From Fulvimarina pelagi HTCC2506 (GTDB lineage Bacteria > Pseudomonadota > Alphaproteobacteria > Rhizobiales > Rhizobiaceae), in the NCBI RefSeq assembly GCF_000153705.1, contig NZ_DS022272.1, positions 1,061,839 through 1,125,838 of the forward strand: a stretch of 64,000 nt of DNA. Reading direction: 5' to 3'. Of the stretch, positions 9,437 to 18,716 are shown in pieces. The number at the start of each line of letters is the position of its first letter. Within the stretch, counting starts at the first letter, position 1. A program made the position numbers and the translations under genes. The notes under the pieces are model-generated. The model saw only the letters and a program-made list of their open reading frames with translations, was not told where the DNA came from and ran no database searches.

Positions 9437-9825
9437 GTGCGCGGCGCTCCTTGTGCGATCCTCTCTCTAGCGATCGCGGCGATGATTTTCGCTACTGCGT
9501 CCACATCTTCGATCACGTCGTCATTTTCGATGCGAAGCGTCAAATAGCCGGCTTTGACGAAGGCGGCGTCGCGCTTGCGGTCAAGGGCGGCGTTGGCGGA
9601 AAGGCCGGTGTGCTGCCAGCCATCGAGTTCAACGATCAGCCGGGCTTCGTGGCAGACGAAATCGGCGATGTAGCCCAGCATCGGGACCTGCCGGCGAAAT
9701 CTGAGGTTCGGCAGGCGGCCCGCCCGGATGCGATGCCAGAGCATGCGCTCCGCATCGGTCGGCATCTTGCGCATGCGCCGCGCATAGCCGCGATGCTCCG
9801 GCTCGATGTCGCGATGGGACGGCAT
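9421..9825 (-). CDS. DUF559 endonuclease-fold protein
   Basis: The 134-residue protein matches DUF559, a restriction-endonuclease-like (Vsr-related) fold. It has the basic N-terminus with RMRKMPTDAERMLWHRIRAGRL, then RFRRQVPMLGYIADFVCHEARLIVELDGWQH. Asp55, Glu67 and Asp68-Gln71-His72 are the probable metal/catalytic residues. A C-terminal TLRIENDDVIEDVDAVAKII helix pair follows. Biological substrates of this family are not established. The last residues (RTPLPP) and the TGA stop are encoded by the terminal repeat of copy A, and copy B lies about 117 bases upstream of the start. Intact length and motifs suggest a functional gene. Confidence 0.88.
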   Translation of the reverse strand: MPSHRDIEPEHRGYARRMRKMPTDAERMLWHRIRAGRLPNLRFRRQVPMLGYIADFVCHEARLIVELDGWQHTGLSANAALDRKRDAAFVKAGYLTLRIENDDVIEDVDAVAKIIAAIARERIAQGAPRTPLPP

Positions 9826-9942
9826 GGGACCATCTTCCGAGTGTCGATCTTGCGATCGTAGATGATGGCATGGAGCGCGTGAAGCGGGATCGAGGCAGCA
9901 AGCGAAAATCGAGTTTGGATGCCGAGAACGTGCGACGTGCGC

Positions 9943-10158
9943 CCTCTCTCCCCTTGAGGGAGAGAAAGCAATTTCTTCGGCTTAGCGCCGCAGGCGCTAA
10001 ACGCTAGAAATTGCAAGAGAGGGGTTCTCGGGGGTTCGGCTGGGTTTCGTAGGGAGGGGAGATCGCAGACCCCCCTCTTGCCATTCTCAAGGTTTGGTCC
10101 GTGCTGCGCACGGCCCAATTCCTTGGAATGGCTTTCTCCCCCTCAAGGGGGGAGAGGG
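9943..10158. repeat. 216-bp palindromic element, copy B (upstream side of the DUF559 gene)
   Basis: Direct repeat of the element at 9221-9436, with the same terminal inverted repeats and internal dyads. Differences are mostly substitutions, and several keep pairing: cgatttc/gaaatcg in copy A is caatttc/gaaattg here. Such compensatory changes suggest selection on the folded form. The remaining bases of the 9826-10199 gap hold no gene. Confidence 0.8.
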
Positions 10159-10199
10159 TGCCTGACCCCAATTTCGCTTCAAGGGTTAGGCCCGTTCAC

Positions 10200-10556
10200 T
10201 TAAAGAAGCAGATGCTCCCAACTGAGTGTGAGAGAATTTCCTGCGTTTGATATCTCGATGCCGGGAAATTCAACTTTCAGCTGCTTGATGATCGCCTCGC
10301 GAGCCTCATCACCGCATCGCGGCAGATGCAACTCGTGTTTCATTTTCCGCTCTTCCGCTTTGCGTTTCAAAATCTGAAAAAGTGCGGATGAATGAGTGAA
10401 AATTAAATCTCGACCCGCATCGGAGCCGTATATCGAACCCGGCCCGTTCAGGAGCCAGTTTTCTCCGCCAAAGCGCTGCCTAACGGATGTGGATTTCAGT
10501 GCGGCCTTCGTCACTTGGACGATTTCGCCGACCTGTGTCGCCTGGGTTCCCGTCAT
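10200..10556 (-). CDS. hypothetical protein, 118 residues
   Basis: No family was recognised. The product has no signal peptide or membrane segment. It has a central basic helix (LFQILKRKAEERKMKHEL) and ends in a hydrophobic strand (SLTLSWEHLLL). A strong ribosome site GGAAGG sits seven bases before the ATG, which supports a real gene. The local base composition is more AT-rich than the flanking housekeeping genes. It lies 41 bases beyond copy B of the palindromic element and may be accessory DNA. Function unknown. Confidence 0.55.
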   Translation of the reverse strand: MTGTQATQVGEIVQVTKAALKSTSVRQRFGGENWLLNGPGSIYGSDAGRDLIFTHSSALFQILKRKAEERKMKHELHLPRCGDEAREAIIKQLKVEFPGIEISNAGNSLTLSWEHLLL

Positions 10557-10684
10557 AGGTTAACCTTCCGAAAATCTATTCGAGCGATTTCTGTGTTGTT
10601 AGAGGCCAACAGGCGGGGAAAACTCCCGCCAGTCGACATTCTATGAATTGACTTGCTTGGGAGAATCGAACTACCTGTCCGAAG

Positions 10685-10909
10685 TCACGTGAAAGCGTGA
10701 ATTTGCGTCGGTCGACTTCCAGGCACGAGGAAATCTTGGACGGTCCCGTCGTTAAAGATGCGCATTGAGATCAGCTCTCCCGTGGTCGAGCGACCGACGT
10801 GGAGGTATGCGACAGTGAATTTTGCGCGAGGAGTAGGCGAAAAGCCATTCCGTAATCGTTCGTTAGAGTTCTTTCGACGATAATCGTCGAGAGCTACAAC
10901 ATTTGTCAT
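10685..10909 (-). CDS. hypothetical small protein, 74 residues
   Basis: The start at 10909 (MTNVVALDDYRRKN...) is chosen because AGGA lies seven bases upstream. A GTG at 10993 would add 28 residues without a visible ribosome site. The product shows a predicted beta-rich second half (KFTVAYLHVGRSTTGELISMRIFNDGTVQDFLV) and no membrane segment. No family was recognised. It belongs to a run of three small minus-strand genes in a lower-GC stretch between the DUF559 gene and nrdJ. Confidence 0.5.
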   Translation of the reverse strand: MTNVVALDDYRRKNSNERLRNGFSPTPRAKFTVAYLHVGRSTTGELISMRIFNDGTVQDFLVPGSRPTQIHAFT

Positions 10910-11048
10910 AAGTTGATCCTGGGTGGGTTGATTTGTGATAAGAGCGTCGTGCCGGTTGCCGCCGGCACGACGCATTGTTTCTATGTCGTGCACATCTCTT
11001 CCTTACACGTCTATTTTTGACGGTCTGTCTTTGACCTGTGAATAATTG

Positions 11049-11288
11049 TCACCGAACGCGATCCCGTGGTGGACATGGGTCATTTCCGTAGCTGTCCGAA
11101 TCTCGGATCTTACCATCGCGCTTATGTTCGACCCTTTCTACGCCAGCTTTTTGGGCTAACTCTCGAGCCCGCGACATCGCGGGGGTCTTCGTGTCGAAGT
11201 GTCCGCTTGCTCGCTGTGAGCCCCCTCGCTTTACATCCCATCCACCTTTGCTGGACGGTACTACGTGGTAGTTTTTCTTATCACGCAT
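11049..11288 (-). CDS. DUF2188 domain protein
   Basis: The 79-residue protein matches DUF2188 end to end: YHVVPSSKGGWDVKRGGSQRASGHFDTKTPAMSRARELAQ, then a strand (VERVEHKRDGKIRDSDSYGNDPCPP). The signature HVVP-x-GGW-VKR and the C-terminal DGKIRD-SYGNDP are characteristic. Members are small cytoplasmic proteins of unknown role. AGGAACAAGAAAG precedes the ATG. It is the first gene of a minus-strand group with the two small genes downstream of it, though gaps of over 100 bases separate them. Confidence 0.85.
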   Translation of the reverse strand: MRDKKNYHVVPSSKGGWDVKRGGSQRASGHFDTKTPAMSRARELAQKAGVERVEHKRDGKIRDSDSYGNDPCPPRDRVR

Positions 11289-11334
11289 CTTTCTTGTTCC
11301 TAAAATTTCAGTTTCTATTTTGTTCCCCTAAGTA

Positions 11335-11367
11335 TTCACGGGCGGACTCCGCCCGTGAATTTGTTTT
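11335..11367 (-). terminator. nrdJ: strong hairpin 3' of nrdJ
   Basis: TTCACGGGCGGA and TCCGCCCGTGAA form an 11-12 bp perfect stem starting about 12 bases after the nrdJ stop. The T-rich run (TTTGTTTT) is on the plus-strand side of the hairpin, so as an intrinsic terminator it would work best for plus-strand RNA. For nrdJ it may act as a 3'-end stabilising structure or a weaker terminator. Confidence 0.6.
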
Positions 11368-11371
11368 GACC

Positions 11372-14300
11372 TCAGCTGCACCCACTTGTGCTGCCGCACG
11401 TGTCGCACTTCAAGCACGTCCCGTTCCGCACCATCGAGTAGTTGCCGCATTCGGTGCAGGAGTCGCCCGTATAGCCCTTCATCATCGCGACGGCGCGGCG
11501 TTCGCCGGCCGACGCGTTGGCGCCGGGGGCGACGGTGCTGGCGGTGGCGGCCGTTTCTCCGCTCGTGTCGCGGGCCTCAGGTGCGCGCTCGGGGGCGAGG
11601 TTGCCGCGGTCGCGGTCCGAGGCCGGGTAGGCGACCGGCTGGTCGAACAGGCCCTGTGCCGGCGAGGCGTCGGCGACCGGAGCAGGTTCCGCAAGCGGCG
11701 CCTGCTCGTAGTCGCGCTTGAAGGCGGTCGCCTGGTTGCCCTGCGAGGCGATCGACCGCGGCGCGGACGAGGCGACGGCGACGGGGCCGGCGGACTTCGC
11801 CGCTGCGACCGCGCCGGGCCTGGTGCCGATCTGGGCGACGGTACCGCCGGTCTCGGAGCCCGCTGCCTTCGCCGTCGGTGCGACGGCTGCCTTGCCGGGA
11901 GCGCCATCCTTCGCGCCGCCATCCTTCAGCGATCCTTGTGCCTCGTTGGAGGAGACGAGACGGAACTTTGACGTCTGGCCACGCACCATGCCGGACGAGA
12001 TCGGCAGCGGGGTCGGCTTGTCGCCCTCGACGCCGCGCCCGACGGTGGAGGCTGAGAACTCCTCCGGTTGGACGTGGGCGAGATCGTGCCGGCCGAGATA
12101 GGAGACTGCGAGCTCGCGGAAGACGTAGTCGAGGATGGAGGTGGCGTTCTTGATCGCCTCGTTGCCCTGCACCATGCCAGCCGGCTCGAACCGGGTGAAG
12201 GTGAAGGCCTCGACATATTCCTCCAACGGCACGCCGAACTGCAGGCCGAGCGAGATGGCGATGGCGAAGTTGTTCATCATCGCGCGGAAGGCGGCGCCCT
12301 CCTTGTGCATGTCGATGAAGATCTCGCCGATACGGCCATCGTCGAATTCGCCGGTTCTGAGATAGACCTTGTGGCCGCCGACGATCGCCTTCTGGGTGTA
12401 GCCCTTGCGGCGGTTCGGCAGCTTCTCGCGGTCCCGGACCACCTTTTCGACGGTGCGTTCGACCACCCGCTCAACGATGCGCTCGGCGATCTGGGTCGCC
12501 TGCTCGGTTGCCGGGGCGGAGGCAAGAGCCGCCGCGACCTCCTCGACCGTGTCGTCCTCGTCGTCCTCGTCCGCAATGAGGGAGGCGTTGAGGGGCTGCG
12601 AGAGCTTCGAGCCGTCGCGATAGAGGGCGTTGGCCTTCAGAGCGAGCTTCCAGGACAGCATGTAGGCGGCGTTGCAATCCTCGACCGTCGCCTCGTTCGG
12701 CATGTTGATGGTCTTGGAGATGGCCCCCGAGATGAAGGGCTGGGCGGCCGCCATCATGCGGATATGGCTCTCGACGGAGAGATAGCGCTTGCCGATGCGC
12801 CCGCACGGGGTGGCGCAGTCGAAGACCGGCAGATGCTCGGCTTTCAGATGCGGTGCGCCTTCGAGGGTCATCGCGCCGCAGACATGGATGTTGGCGGCCT
12901 CGATGTCCTTCTTCGAGAAGCCAAGATGCGGCAGGAGCTCGAAGGTGAAGTCGGCGAGCTGCTCGTCCGAAACGCCGAGTTGGCGCATGAAATCATCGCC
13001 GAGCGTATAGCGGTTGAAGACGAACTTGATGTCGAAGGCCGAGGTGAGGGCGTCGTTGATCTTGCCGATCAGCTCGTCCGTGAAGCCTTTGGCCTTGAGG
13101 GAGCCGGGGTTGATCGCCGGGGCCTGGTTGAGATTGCCGTGGCCGACTGCATAGGCCTCGATCTCGGCGATTTGCGCCTCGGAATAGCCGAGGGTGCGCA
13201 GGGCTTCGGGTACGGCGCGGTTGATGATCTTGAAGTAGCCGCCGCCGGCGAGCTTCTTGAACTTCACGAGAGCGAAGTCGGGCTCGATGCCGGTGGTGTC
13301 GCAATCCATGACGAGGCCGATCGTGCCGGTGGGCGCGATGACCGAGACCTGGGCGTTGCGATAGCCGAACTTCTCGCCGAGCTCGACGGCTTCGGTCCAG
13401 GCCGCCTTGGCGCGAGTGGAGAGGCGCTTGTCGGCGAGCGAGGCGTGGTCGAGCGGGACCGGATCGACGGCAAGCTTCTCGTAGCCGTTGGCGATGCCGT
13501 GAGCCGCGCGGGCGTGGTTGCGGATGACGCGGCTCATGTGCTCGGCGTTGCGTTCGTAATCCGGGAAGGTGCCGAGCTCGCCGGCCATTTCGGCGGACGT
13601 CTTGTAGGCGATGCCGGTCATCAGCGCCGAGATGGCGCCGCAGATCGCGCGGCCATGGCGGGAATCGTAGGGGATGCCGCCGGACATGAGCAGGCCGCCG
13701 ATATTGGCGAAGCCGAGGCCGAGGGTGCGGTAGTCGTAGGAGAGGCGGGCGATCTCGCGGCTCGGGAACTGCGCCATGAGGACGGAGATCTCGAGGACGA
13801 TGGTCCAGAGGCGCGTCGCGTGCTCGAACGAGGCGGTGTCGAAACGCTTGGCCTCGCTGGTGGCATCGACGAACTGCAGAAGGTTCAGCGAGGCGAGGTT
13901 ACAGGCCGTGTCGTCGAGGAACATGTATTCCGAGCACGGATTGGAGGCCCGGATCTTTCCCGCCGCCGGGCAGGTGTGCCAGTCGTTCATCGTCGTGTTG
14001 AAGTGGAGGCCCGGATCGGCCGAGGCCCAGGCGGCATAGCCGATCTGGTCCCAGAGCTCGCGCGCCTTCACGGTCTTGTGGACCTTGCCGTCGGTGCGGC
14101 GGATGAGCTTCCATTCCTCGTCGTTCTCGACGGCGCGCAGGAAGTCGTCCGTGAGCGACACGGAGTTGTTCGAGTTCTGGCCGGAGACGGTGAGATAGGC
14201 TTCGGAGTCCCAGTCGGTGTCGTAGACGGGGAATTCGATATCGGTGAAGCCCTGCCGCGCGAACTGGATGACGCGCTTGACGTAATTCTCCGGAACCTGC

Positions 14301-15367
14301 GCCTTCTTGGCGTCCTTGACGGCGCGCTTGAGAGCCGGGTTCTTGTTCGGATCGAAGCAGTCGCCTTCCGGGCCCTCGCAGTTCACGCAGGCCGACAGGA
14401 TGAGCTTGAGGTTCTTGGCGACGGTCTTCGAGCCGGTGACGAGGGCTGCGACCTTCTCCTCCTCGCGGACCTTCCAGTTGATGTAGTTCTCGATGTCCGG
14501 GTGATCGATGTCGACGACCACCATCTTGGCCGCGCGGCGCGTGGTGCCGCCCGACTTGATGGCGCCGGCCGCGCGGTCGCCGATCTTCAGGAAGGACATG
14601 AGGCCGGAGGACTTGCCGCCGCCGGACAGCTTTTCGCCTTCACCGCGCAGGAAGGAGAAGTTCGAGCCCGTGCCGGAGCCGTACTTGAAGAGGCGCGCTT
14701 CACGGACCCAGAGATCCATGATGCCGCCCTCGTTGACGAGGTCGTCGCCGACGGACTGGATGAAGCAGGCATGGGGCTGCGGGTGCTCGTAGGCGGAATC
14801 CGAGGCGCGGAGCTCGCCGGTCTGAAAGTCGACATAGTGGTGGCCCTGGCCGGGGCCGTCGATGCCATAGGCCCAGTGGAGGCCGGTGTTGAACCATTGC
14901 GGAGAGTTCGGGGCGACCTTCTGGGTGGCGAGCATGTAGGCGAGTTCGTCGCGGAAGGCCGAGGCGTCGTCCTCGCTCTCGAAATAGCCGCCCTTCCAGC
15001 CCCAGTAGGTCCAGGTGCCGGCGAGGCGATCGAAGACCTGGCGCGCGTCCATCTCGGAGCCGGTGCGCTCATCTTCCGGGAGCAAGGCGAGCGCGTCCTG
15101 GTCGGGAACCGAGCGCCAGAGGAAGGAGGGGACGTCGTTCTCCTCGACCTTCTTCAGGCGGGCCGGGACGCCGGCCTTCCGGAAATATTTCTGGGCGAGG
15201 ATATCCGAGGCGACCTGGCTGAACTGGGCCGGCACGTCGATATCGGCGAGTCGGAAGACGATCGACCCGTCGGGGTTCTTGATCTCGCTCGTCGCCTTGC
15301 GGAATTCGATGCTTTCGTATGCGCTCTCGCCAGCCTTGGTGTAGCGGCGTTCGATCTTCATGCCCAT
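11372..15367 (-). CDS. nrdJ: adenosylcobalamin-dependent (class II) ribonucleotide reductase
   Basis: Reduces ribonucleotides to deoxyribonucleotides using adenosylcobalamin, without oxygen dependence. The 1331-residue product carries [38 protein letters not shown], and [22 protein letters not shown] low-complexity Ala/Pro region runs from about 1200 to 1290. The C-terminal Cys-rich tail (residues ~1305-1331: [28 protein letters not shown]) carries the thiols that re-reduce the active site. The start is MGMKIERR, with the second Met equally possible. No NrdR gene or B12 genes are adjacent. Confidence 0.97.
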   Translation of the reverse strand: MGMKIERRYTKAGESAYESIEFRKATSEIKNPDGSIVFRLADIDVPAQFSQVASDILAQKYFRKAGVPARLKKVEENDVPSFLWRSVPDQDALALLPEDERTGSEMDARQVFDRLAGTWTYWGWKGGYFESEDDASAFRDELAYMLATQKVAPNSPQWFNTGLHWAYGIDGPGQGHHYVDFQTGELRASDSAYEHPQPHACFIQSVGDDLVNEGGIMDLWVREARLFKYGSGTGSNFSFLRGEGEKLSGGGKSSGLMSFLKIGDRAAGAIKSGGTTRRAAKMVVVDIDHPDIENYINWKVREEEKVAALVTGSKTVAKNLKLILSACVNCEGPEGDCFDPNKNPALKRAVKDAKKAQVPENYVKRVIQFARQGFTDIEFPVYDTDWDSEAYLTVSGQNSNNSVSLTDDFLRAVENDEEWKLIRRTDGKVHKTVKARELWDQIGYAAWASADPGLHFNTTMNDWHTCPAAGKIRASNPCSEYMFLDDTACNLASLNLLQFVDATSEAKRFDTASFEHATRLWTIVLEISVLMAQFPSREIARLSYDYRTLGLGFANIGGLLMSGGIPYDSRHGRAICGAISALMTGIAYKTSAEMAGELGTFPDYERNAEHMSRVIRNHARAAHGIANGYEKLAVDPVPLDHASLADKRLSTRAKAAWTEAVELGEKFGYRNAQVSVIAPTGTIGLVMDCDTTGIEPDFALVKFKKLAGGGYFKIINRAVPEALRTLGYSEAQIAEIEAYAVGHGNLNQAPAINPGSLKAKGFTDELIGKINDALTSAFDIKFVFNRYTLGDDFMRQLGVSDEQLADFTFELLPHLGFSKKDIEAANIHVCGAMTLEGAPHLKAEHLPVFDCATPCGRIGKRYLSVESHIRMMAAAQPFISGAISKTINMPNEATVEDCNAAYMLSWKLALKANALYRDGSKLSQPLNASLIADEDDEDDTVEEVAAALASAPATEQATQIAERIVERVVERTVEKVVRDREKLPNRRKGYTQKAIVGGHKVYLRTGEFDDGRIGEIFIDMHKEGAAFRAMMNNFAIAISLGLQFGVPLEEYVEAFTFTRFEPAGMVQGNEAIKNATSILDYVFRELAVSYLGRHDLAHVQPEEFSASTVGRGVEGDKPTPLPISSGMVRGQTSKFRLVSSNEAQGSLKDGGAKDGAPGKAAVAPTAKAAGSETGGTVAQIGTRPGAVAAAKSAGPVAVASSAPRSIASQGNQATAFKRDYEQAPLAEPAPVADASPAQGLFDQPVAYPASDRDRGNLAPERAPEARDTSGETAATASTVAPGANASAGERRAVAMMKGYTGDSCTECGNYSMVRNGTCLKCDTCGSTSGCS

Positions 15368-15504
15368 GGCAGCCCGTCCCCGTAGAGTCTTCCTCGTGTG
15401 ATCGCGGTTCGCTACAGGCGGGCTGAAAAGAGCCCCGAAGCCAGCCCGTCGGATAAGTCAGGTCCGACGGCTGCTACAAGATTTGCCTGATCGCGAGATC
15501 GCGA

Positions 15505-15520
15505 GCACCATATATAGTGT
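15505..15520. promoter_or_regulatory. NrdR-box-like operator upstream of nrdJ
   Basis: The site GCACCATATATAGTGT closely matches the NrdR-box pattern acaCwAtATaTwGtgt (from memory), differing at the first base and one w position. It is 138 bases upstream of the nrdJ start. NrdR is the ATP/dATP-sensing repressor of ribonucleotide reductase genes. Boxes usually occur in pairs about 31-32 bases apart, but no convincing partner was seen here. Confidence 0.6.
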
Positions 15521-15862
15521 ATGGAGAAAGCTTAAGCGAGTCTGAAATCAGGCGCCGGCCATCGAGTGAGGCGCTTTTACACCGCTTGTTCAGGCGGTCC
15601 GATTTCGGCTCCAGCGACGCGTCGTCAGGCAGAAGCTATGGAAGGCAAGCGATTCGGGCAATTCACGAAAATCGGCTCTCCACGGTAATCGGCATTTGAA
15701 GAAAACCCTGTGGACAATCGCGGCGCTTCGCTTCGCTGTTGCAACCGGGCCGCCTTGAAGGTTTTACCGGCAAGATGCGGAATAGCTTGCAGGACCGGGA
15801 TGGGTCGCAAAGCCGCCATCAAGGCCGGTGCCTAGTCTCCTCACTGTTTTTGAAGTTTCCAA
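15521..15862. other. non-coding interval between nrdJ and the HWE kinase gene
   Basis: No convincing gene. The 15368-15862 gap holds the nrdJ regulatory region (see the NrdR-box entry). It also holds a single DnaA-box-like TGTGGACAA near 15710 (one mismatch to TGTGGATAA), probably by chance. No canonical cobalamin riboswitch motif (GCCACTG) was seen. Confidence 0.5.
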
Positions 15863-17059
15863 ATGGTTGCGGTGCGTCTTTACTGGGACGGCAGGGCCTC
15901 TCGCGGGGCCGAGCAGAGACGAGGCTCAGAGGGAAGGAGTGGCAGGCTGATCGACTGGAGCGTCCTCGGGCTGGAACCGGAGGTGGAATTCGATCGCATC
16001 ACGCGTCTCGCGGCGCGGTTTCTCAGCGTGCCGGTCGCATACATCTCGTTCGTCGAGCCGGCCCGACAGGTGTTCAAGAGCGCGGTCGGACTTCCCGAAC
16101 CGCTGGCCACCGATCGGCAGACACCCATCAGCCATTCGCTGTGCCGGCATGTGGTCGCCGACGGCAGGCCACTGGTCGTTTCCGATGTCCGCTCCAACGA
16201 CCGGCTGAAGGACAATCCGTCGGTCGAAGCTCTCGACATCGTCGCCTATATCGGGACGCCCATCCGCCTGCCGACAGGGGGGGTGATCGGTTCGCTCTGC
16301 GGTATCGACCATGTGAGACGGGAGTGGACCGAGAGCGAGATCGCGACAGCCGCGGATCTCGCCGAACTCGTCTCGCAACAGATCGAGCTGCATTTCGAGG
16401 TCGCGAAGCGGCAGGCGGCGGAAAAGGAGATCACGTTGGTCGCGCGCGAACTTCAGCATCGCACGCGCAATGCCTTTTCCATCGTCCAGGCCGTCATCTC
16501 GCTATCGATGCGCGAGGAGGGGCTGATTCCGCTCAAGCTCGAGATCATCGACAAGATCTCGACCGTCGCCTCGACGCAGGAACTGATCGCGCAGCAGTCC
16601 GGCGGAAGCGTCGACTTCGCCGACATGCTGGACAAGGAATTGTCGCCGTTCTCGGCGTCCGGACAGTACGAAAAGGCGGGACCGAAAGTCGCCATCGCGC
16701 CGAACGAAGCGGTCTTCGTCAGCATGATCGTTCACGAACTGACGACCAATGCGGTCAAGCACGGCGCTTTGCGGGCAGAAGACGGCGACGGGCATCTCGT
16801 CGTCGAATGGCGGTGCGAGACCGTGGACGACGGGCGGATGTTCACACTCACCTGGAAAGAGAGCGGGCTTTCGGCGCTCGATGGCGTATCCCCCGACGCA
16901 GACGCCGACAATCGGACGGGCTTCGGTTCGGAACTCCTGAAGATCCTCGTCTCGAACCAGCTCCGCGGGACGATGGAGCGGACGCTGACCGAGGATGCAC
17001 TGACGATCGAGATGCGCTTCCGGCTGATGCCGCCAATGCTGGAGACGCGTTTCGTCTAG
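15863..17059 (+). CDS. GAF-domain HWE-family sensor histidine kinase
   Basis: A 398-residue soluble kinase. Residues ~35-175 form a GAF sensor domain ([66 protein letters not shown]). It is followed by an HWE kinase module: H-box [16 protein letters not shown] with the phospho-acceptor His199, N-box [13 protein letters not shown], and a conserved [11 protein letters not shown] segment. HWE kinases are abundant in Hyphomicrobiales, often in light, stress or general-stress signalling. No response regulator is adjacent, so the partner is unknown. The N-terminal start is uncertain. It ends overlapping the convergent gpt stop by four bases. Confidence 0.9.
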   Translation: MVAVRLYWDGRASRGAEQRRGSEGRSGRLIDWSVLGLEPEVEFDRITRLAARFLSVPVAYISFVEPARQVFKSAVGLPEPLATDRQTPISHSLCRHVVADGRPLVVSDVRSNDRLKDNPSVEALDIVAYIGTPIRLPTGGVIGSLCGIDHVRREWTESEIATAADLAELVSQQIELHFEVAKRQAAEKEITLVARELQHRTRNAFSIVQAVISLSMREEGLIPLKLEIIDKISTVASTQELIAQQSGGSVDFADMLDKELSPFSASGQYEKAGPKVAIAPNEAVFVSMIVHELTTNAVKHGALRAEDGDGHLVVEWRCETVDDGRMFTLTWKESGLSALDGVSPDADADNRTGFGSELLKILVSNQLRGTMERTLTEDALTIEMRFRLMPPMLETRFV

Positions 17060-17553
17060 CCTCGCGTTTCGCGGCCGATCGGCGCCTGGAAGGTGAGGCC
17101 GAGATCCCAGGGAAAGTAGATCCAGGTGTCCTGGCTGACCTCTGTGATGAAGGTGTCGACCAGCGGGCGGCCCATGGGCTTGGCGTAGACGGCGGCGAAA
17201 TGGGCTTCGGGGAGCATTTCGCGCACAATGCGGGCGGTCTTGCCGGTGTCGGTCAGATCGTCGACGATGAGGACGTCCTTGCCGCCGTCGGCGGTCAGCT
17301 CGGCCGAAACCTCCTTCAGCACCTTGAGCTGCCCCTGCTCGGAATACTCGTGATAGGAGGCGACGCAGACGGTCTCGATCAGCCGCACGCCGAGTTCGCG
17401 CGCGATGATCGCCGCCGGCACGAGCCCGCCGCGGGTGATGCAGACGATCGCCTTCCAGTCGCCATTGATGCCGGAGAGCCGCCAGGCAAGGGCGCGCGCA
17501 TCGCGATGGAATTGGTCCCACGAGACGGGGAAGGATTTTTCGGTGGCGGACAT
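17056..17553 (-). CDS. gpt: xanthine (xanthine-guanine) phosphoribosyltransferase
   Basis: Purine-salvage enzyme converting xanthine/guanine and PRPP to XMP/GMP. The 165-residue length and the PRPP-binding loop [16 protein letters not shown] are diagnostic. The N-terminal [17 protein letters not shown] and the C-terminal [13 protein letters not shown] match bacterial Gpt. It acts in the cytoplasm or at the membrane periphery. It is convergent with the HWE kinase gene and has no visible operon partner. Confidence 0.95.
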   Translation of the reverse strand: MSATEKSFPVSWDQFHRDARALAWRLSGINGDWKAIVCITRGGLVPAAIIARELGVRLIETVCVASYHEYSEQGQLKVLKEVSAELTADGGKDVLIVDDLTDTGKTARIVREMLPEAHFAAVYAKPMGRPLVDTFITEVSQDTWIYFPWDLGLTFQAPIGRETRG

Positions 17554-17657
17554 GGCGATGGTTCCGGCTGGGATTGTCGGAGAAGCGAATAGGTCACTCC
17601 GGTGCTACGGGGCAAGCCGGATTAGTGGAAGTAGCCGCATCCGACCCAGCGCGCCCA

Positions 17658-18593
17658 CTAATCAGTTTGCGCCGAAGTCCTGAAAGCGGACTTTTTCACC
17701 TTTCTTGGGTAGCGCAGCGTTTCGACGAAGAGCCGGAAGCCGGCGGATGCATGTCGGCGGCTCGGATAATAAAGGTGATAGCCAGGCAGGTCTGTCGTGA
17801 ACGAATCGAGGACGCTGATCAGCCGGCGGGTGCGGAGCGGTTCGTCCACCATGTCGCGTGGGACGTAGGCGAGACCGAGGCCATCGAGTGCTGCATCGAC
17901 GATGGGTGCGAGCGCGCCGAACTGAAGTTGCCCCTCTACCCGCACCCGGCTCTCCCGACCGCTTTCCATCATACGCCAGGGATTGACCGTGCCGCTGGTC
18001 GGAAGGCGCAGATTGATCGCGCGATGATGGCGGAGATCAAAGGGCTCGAGCGGCTGCGGATGTCGATCGAAGTAGGCGGGGGAGCCGACGATCGCCATGG
18101 GGATATCGGGGCCGACGCGGACGGCGACCATGTCCTTTTCCACCTCGCCGCCGAGGCGGATGCCTGCATCGAAGCGATCGGCGACGACGTCGGCGATGCC
18201 GTAGTCGAGGGTTACTTCAACGTTGAGGTTCGGATGATCGGAAAGAATCGTGGCAAGCGCGGGTCTCAGGATGGTCCAGACGGCATGCTCGACTGCCGTG
18301 ACCCGGATCGTGCCCGACGGGTTGTCGCGCAGGTCTCGAAGAGACGCCACCACTGCGTCCAGATCGTCCAGCACTGGGCCAAGCGCCGCGATAAGCCGTT
18401 CGCCAGCTTCGGTAGGCGCGACGCTGCGGGTGGTTCGGGTCAAGAGCCGCAGTTCGAACCTGGCCTCGGCCCGCGAAACGATCTGGCTGAGCGCCGACTG
18501 CGACAGGCCAAGCGTTCGGGCCGCCTTCGTGAAGCTGCCGGCTCTAGCCACAGCCACGACCGCTGCGAGGTCGGCTAGGTCGTCCCGTCGCAT
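17658..18593 (-). CDS. LysR-family transcriptional regulator
   Basis: The 311-residue protein has an N-terminal winged helix (DDLADLAAVVAVARAGSFTKAARTLGLSQSALSQIVSRAEARF) and a LysR substrate-binding domain from about residue 90 (IRVTAVEHAVWTILRPAL ... GIADVVADRFDAGIRLGGEV). The GIADVV-DAGIRLG pattern is typical of the large LysR subgroup that regulates neighbouring oxidoreductase or hydrolase genes. It is divergent from two tandem hydrolase genes with 123 bases between starts, so it probably controls them. The effector is unknown. Confidence 0.93.
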   Translation of the reverse strand: MRRDDLADLAAVVAVARAGSFTKAARTLGLSQSALSQIVSRAEARFELRLLTRTTRSVAPTEAGERLIAALGPVLDDLDAVVASLRDLRDNPSGTIRVTAVEHAVWTILRPALATILSDHPNLNVEVTLDYGIADVVADRFDAGIRLGGEVEKDMVAVRVGPDIPMAIVGSPAYFDRHPQPLEPFDLRHHRAINLRLPTSGTVNPWRMMESGRESRVRVEGQLQFGALAPIVDAALDGLGLAYVPRDMVDEPLRTRRLISVLDSFTTDLPGYHLYYPSRRHASAGFRLFVETLRYPRKVKKSAFRTSAQTD

Positions 18594-18716
18594 TCATCAC
18601 CCAGCTTATAGGCCCATACAGTATTATCCATCTAATCAAACGATCTCTTCACGTCTACCTTTGCTTCATCGCTGCAAAATGGTTGCGGCATCGAGACCGA
18701 GATGGAGGATCCGATC

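Noticed and set aside
9221-10158. The two repeat copies considered as a CRISPR array.
   Set aside because: Only two copies of ~216 bases with a gene between; no short regular repeats or spacers.
12068-15385. Very long open frame (about 1100 codons) antisense to nrdJ.
   Set aside because: It mirrors codon structure of the well-supported nrdJ gene in GC-rich DNA and shows no family features.
15368-15504. A cobalamin riboswitch upstream of nrdJ was looked for.
   Set aside because: No GCCACTG-type B12 box or recognisable architecture could be seen.
15739-17592. 617-codon frame overlapping the HWE kinase gene on the same strand.
   Set aside because: Arg-rich composition typical of an off-frame reading; the kinase frame carries all motifs.
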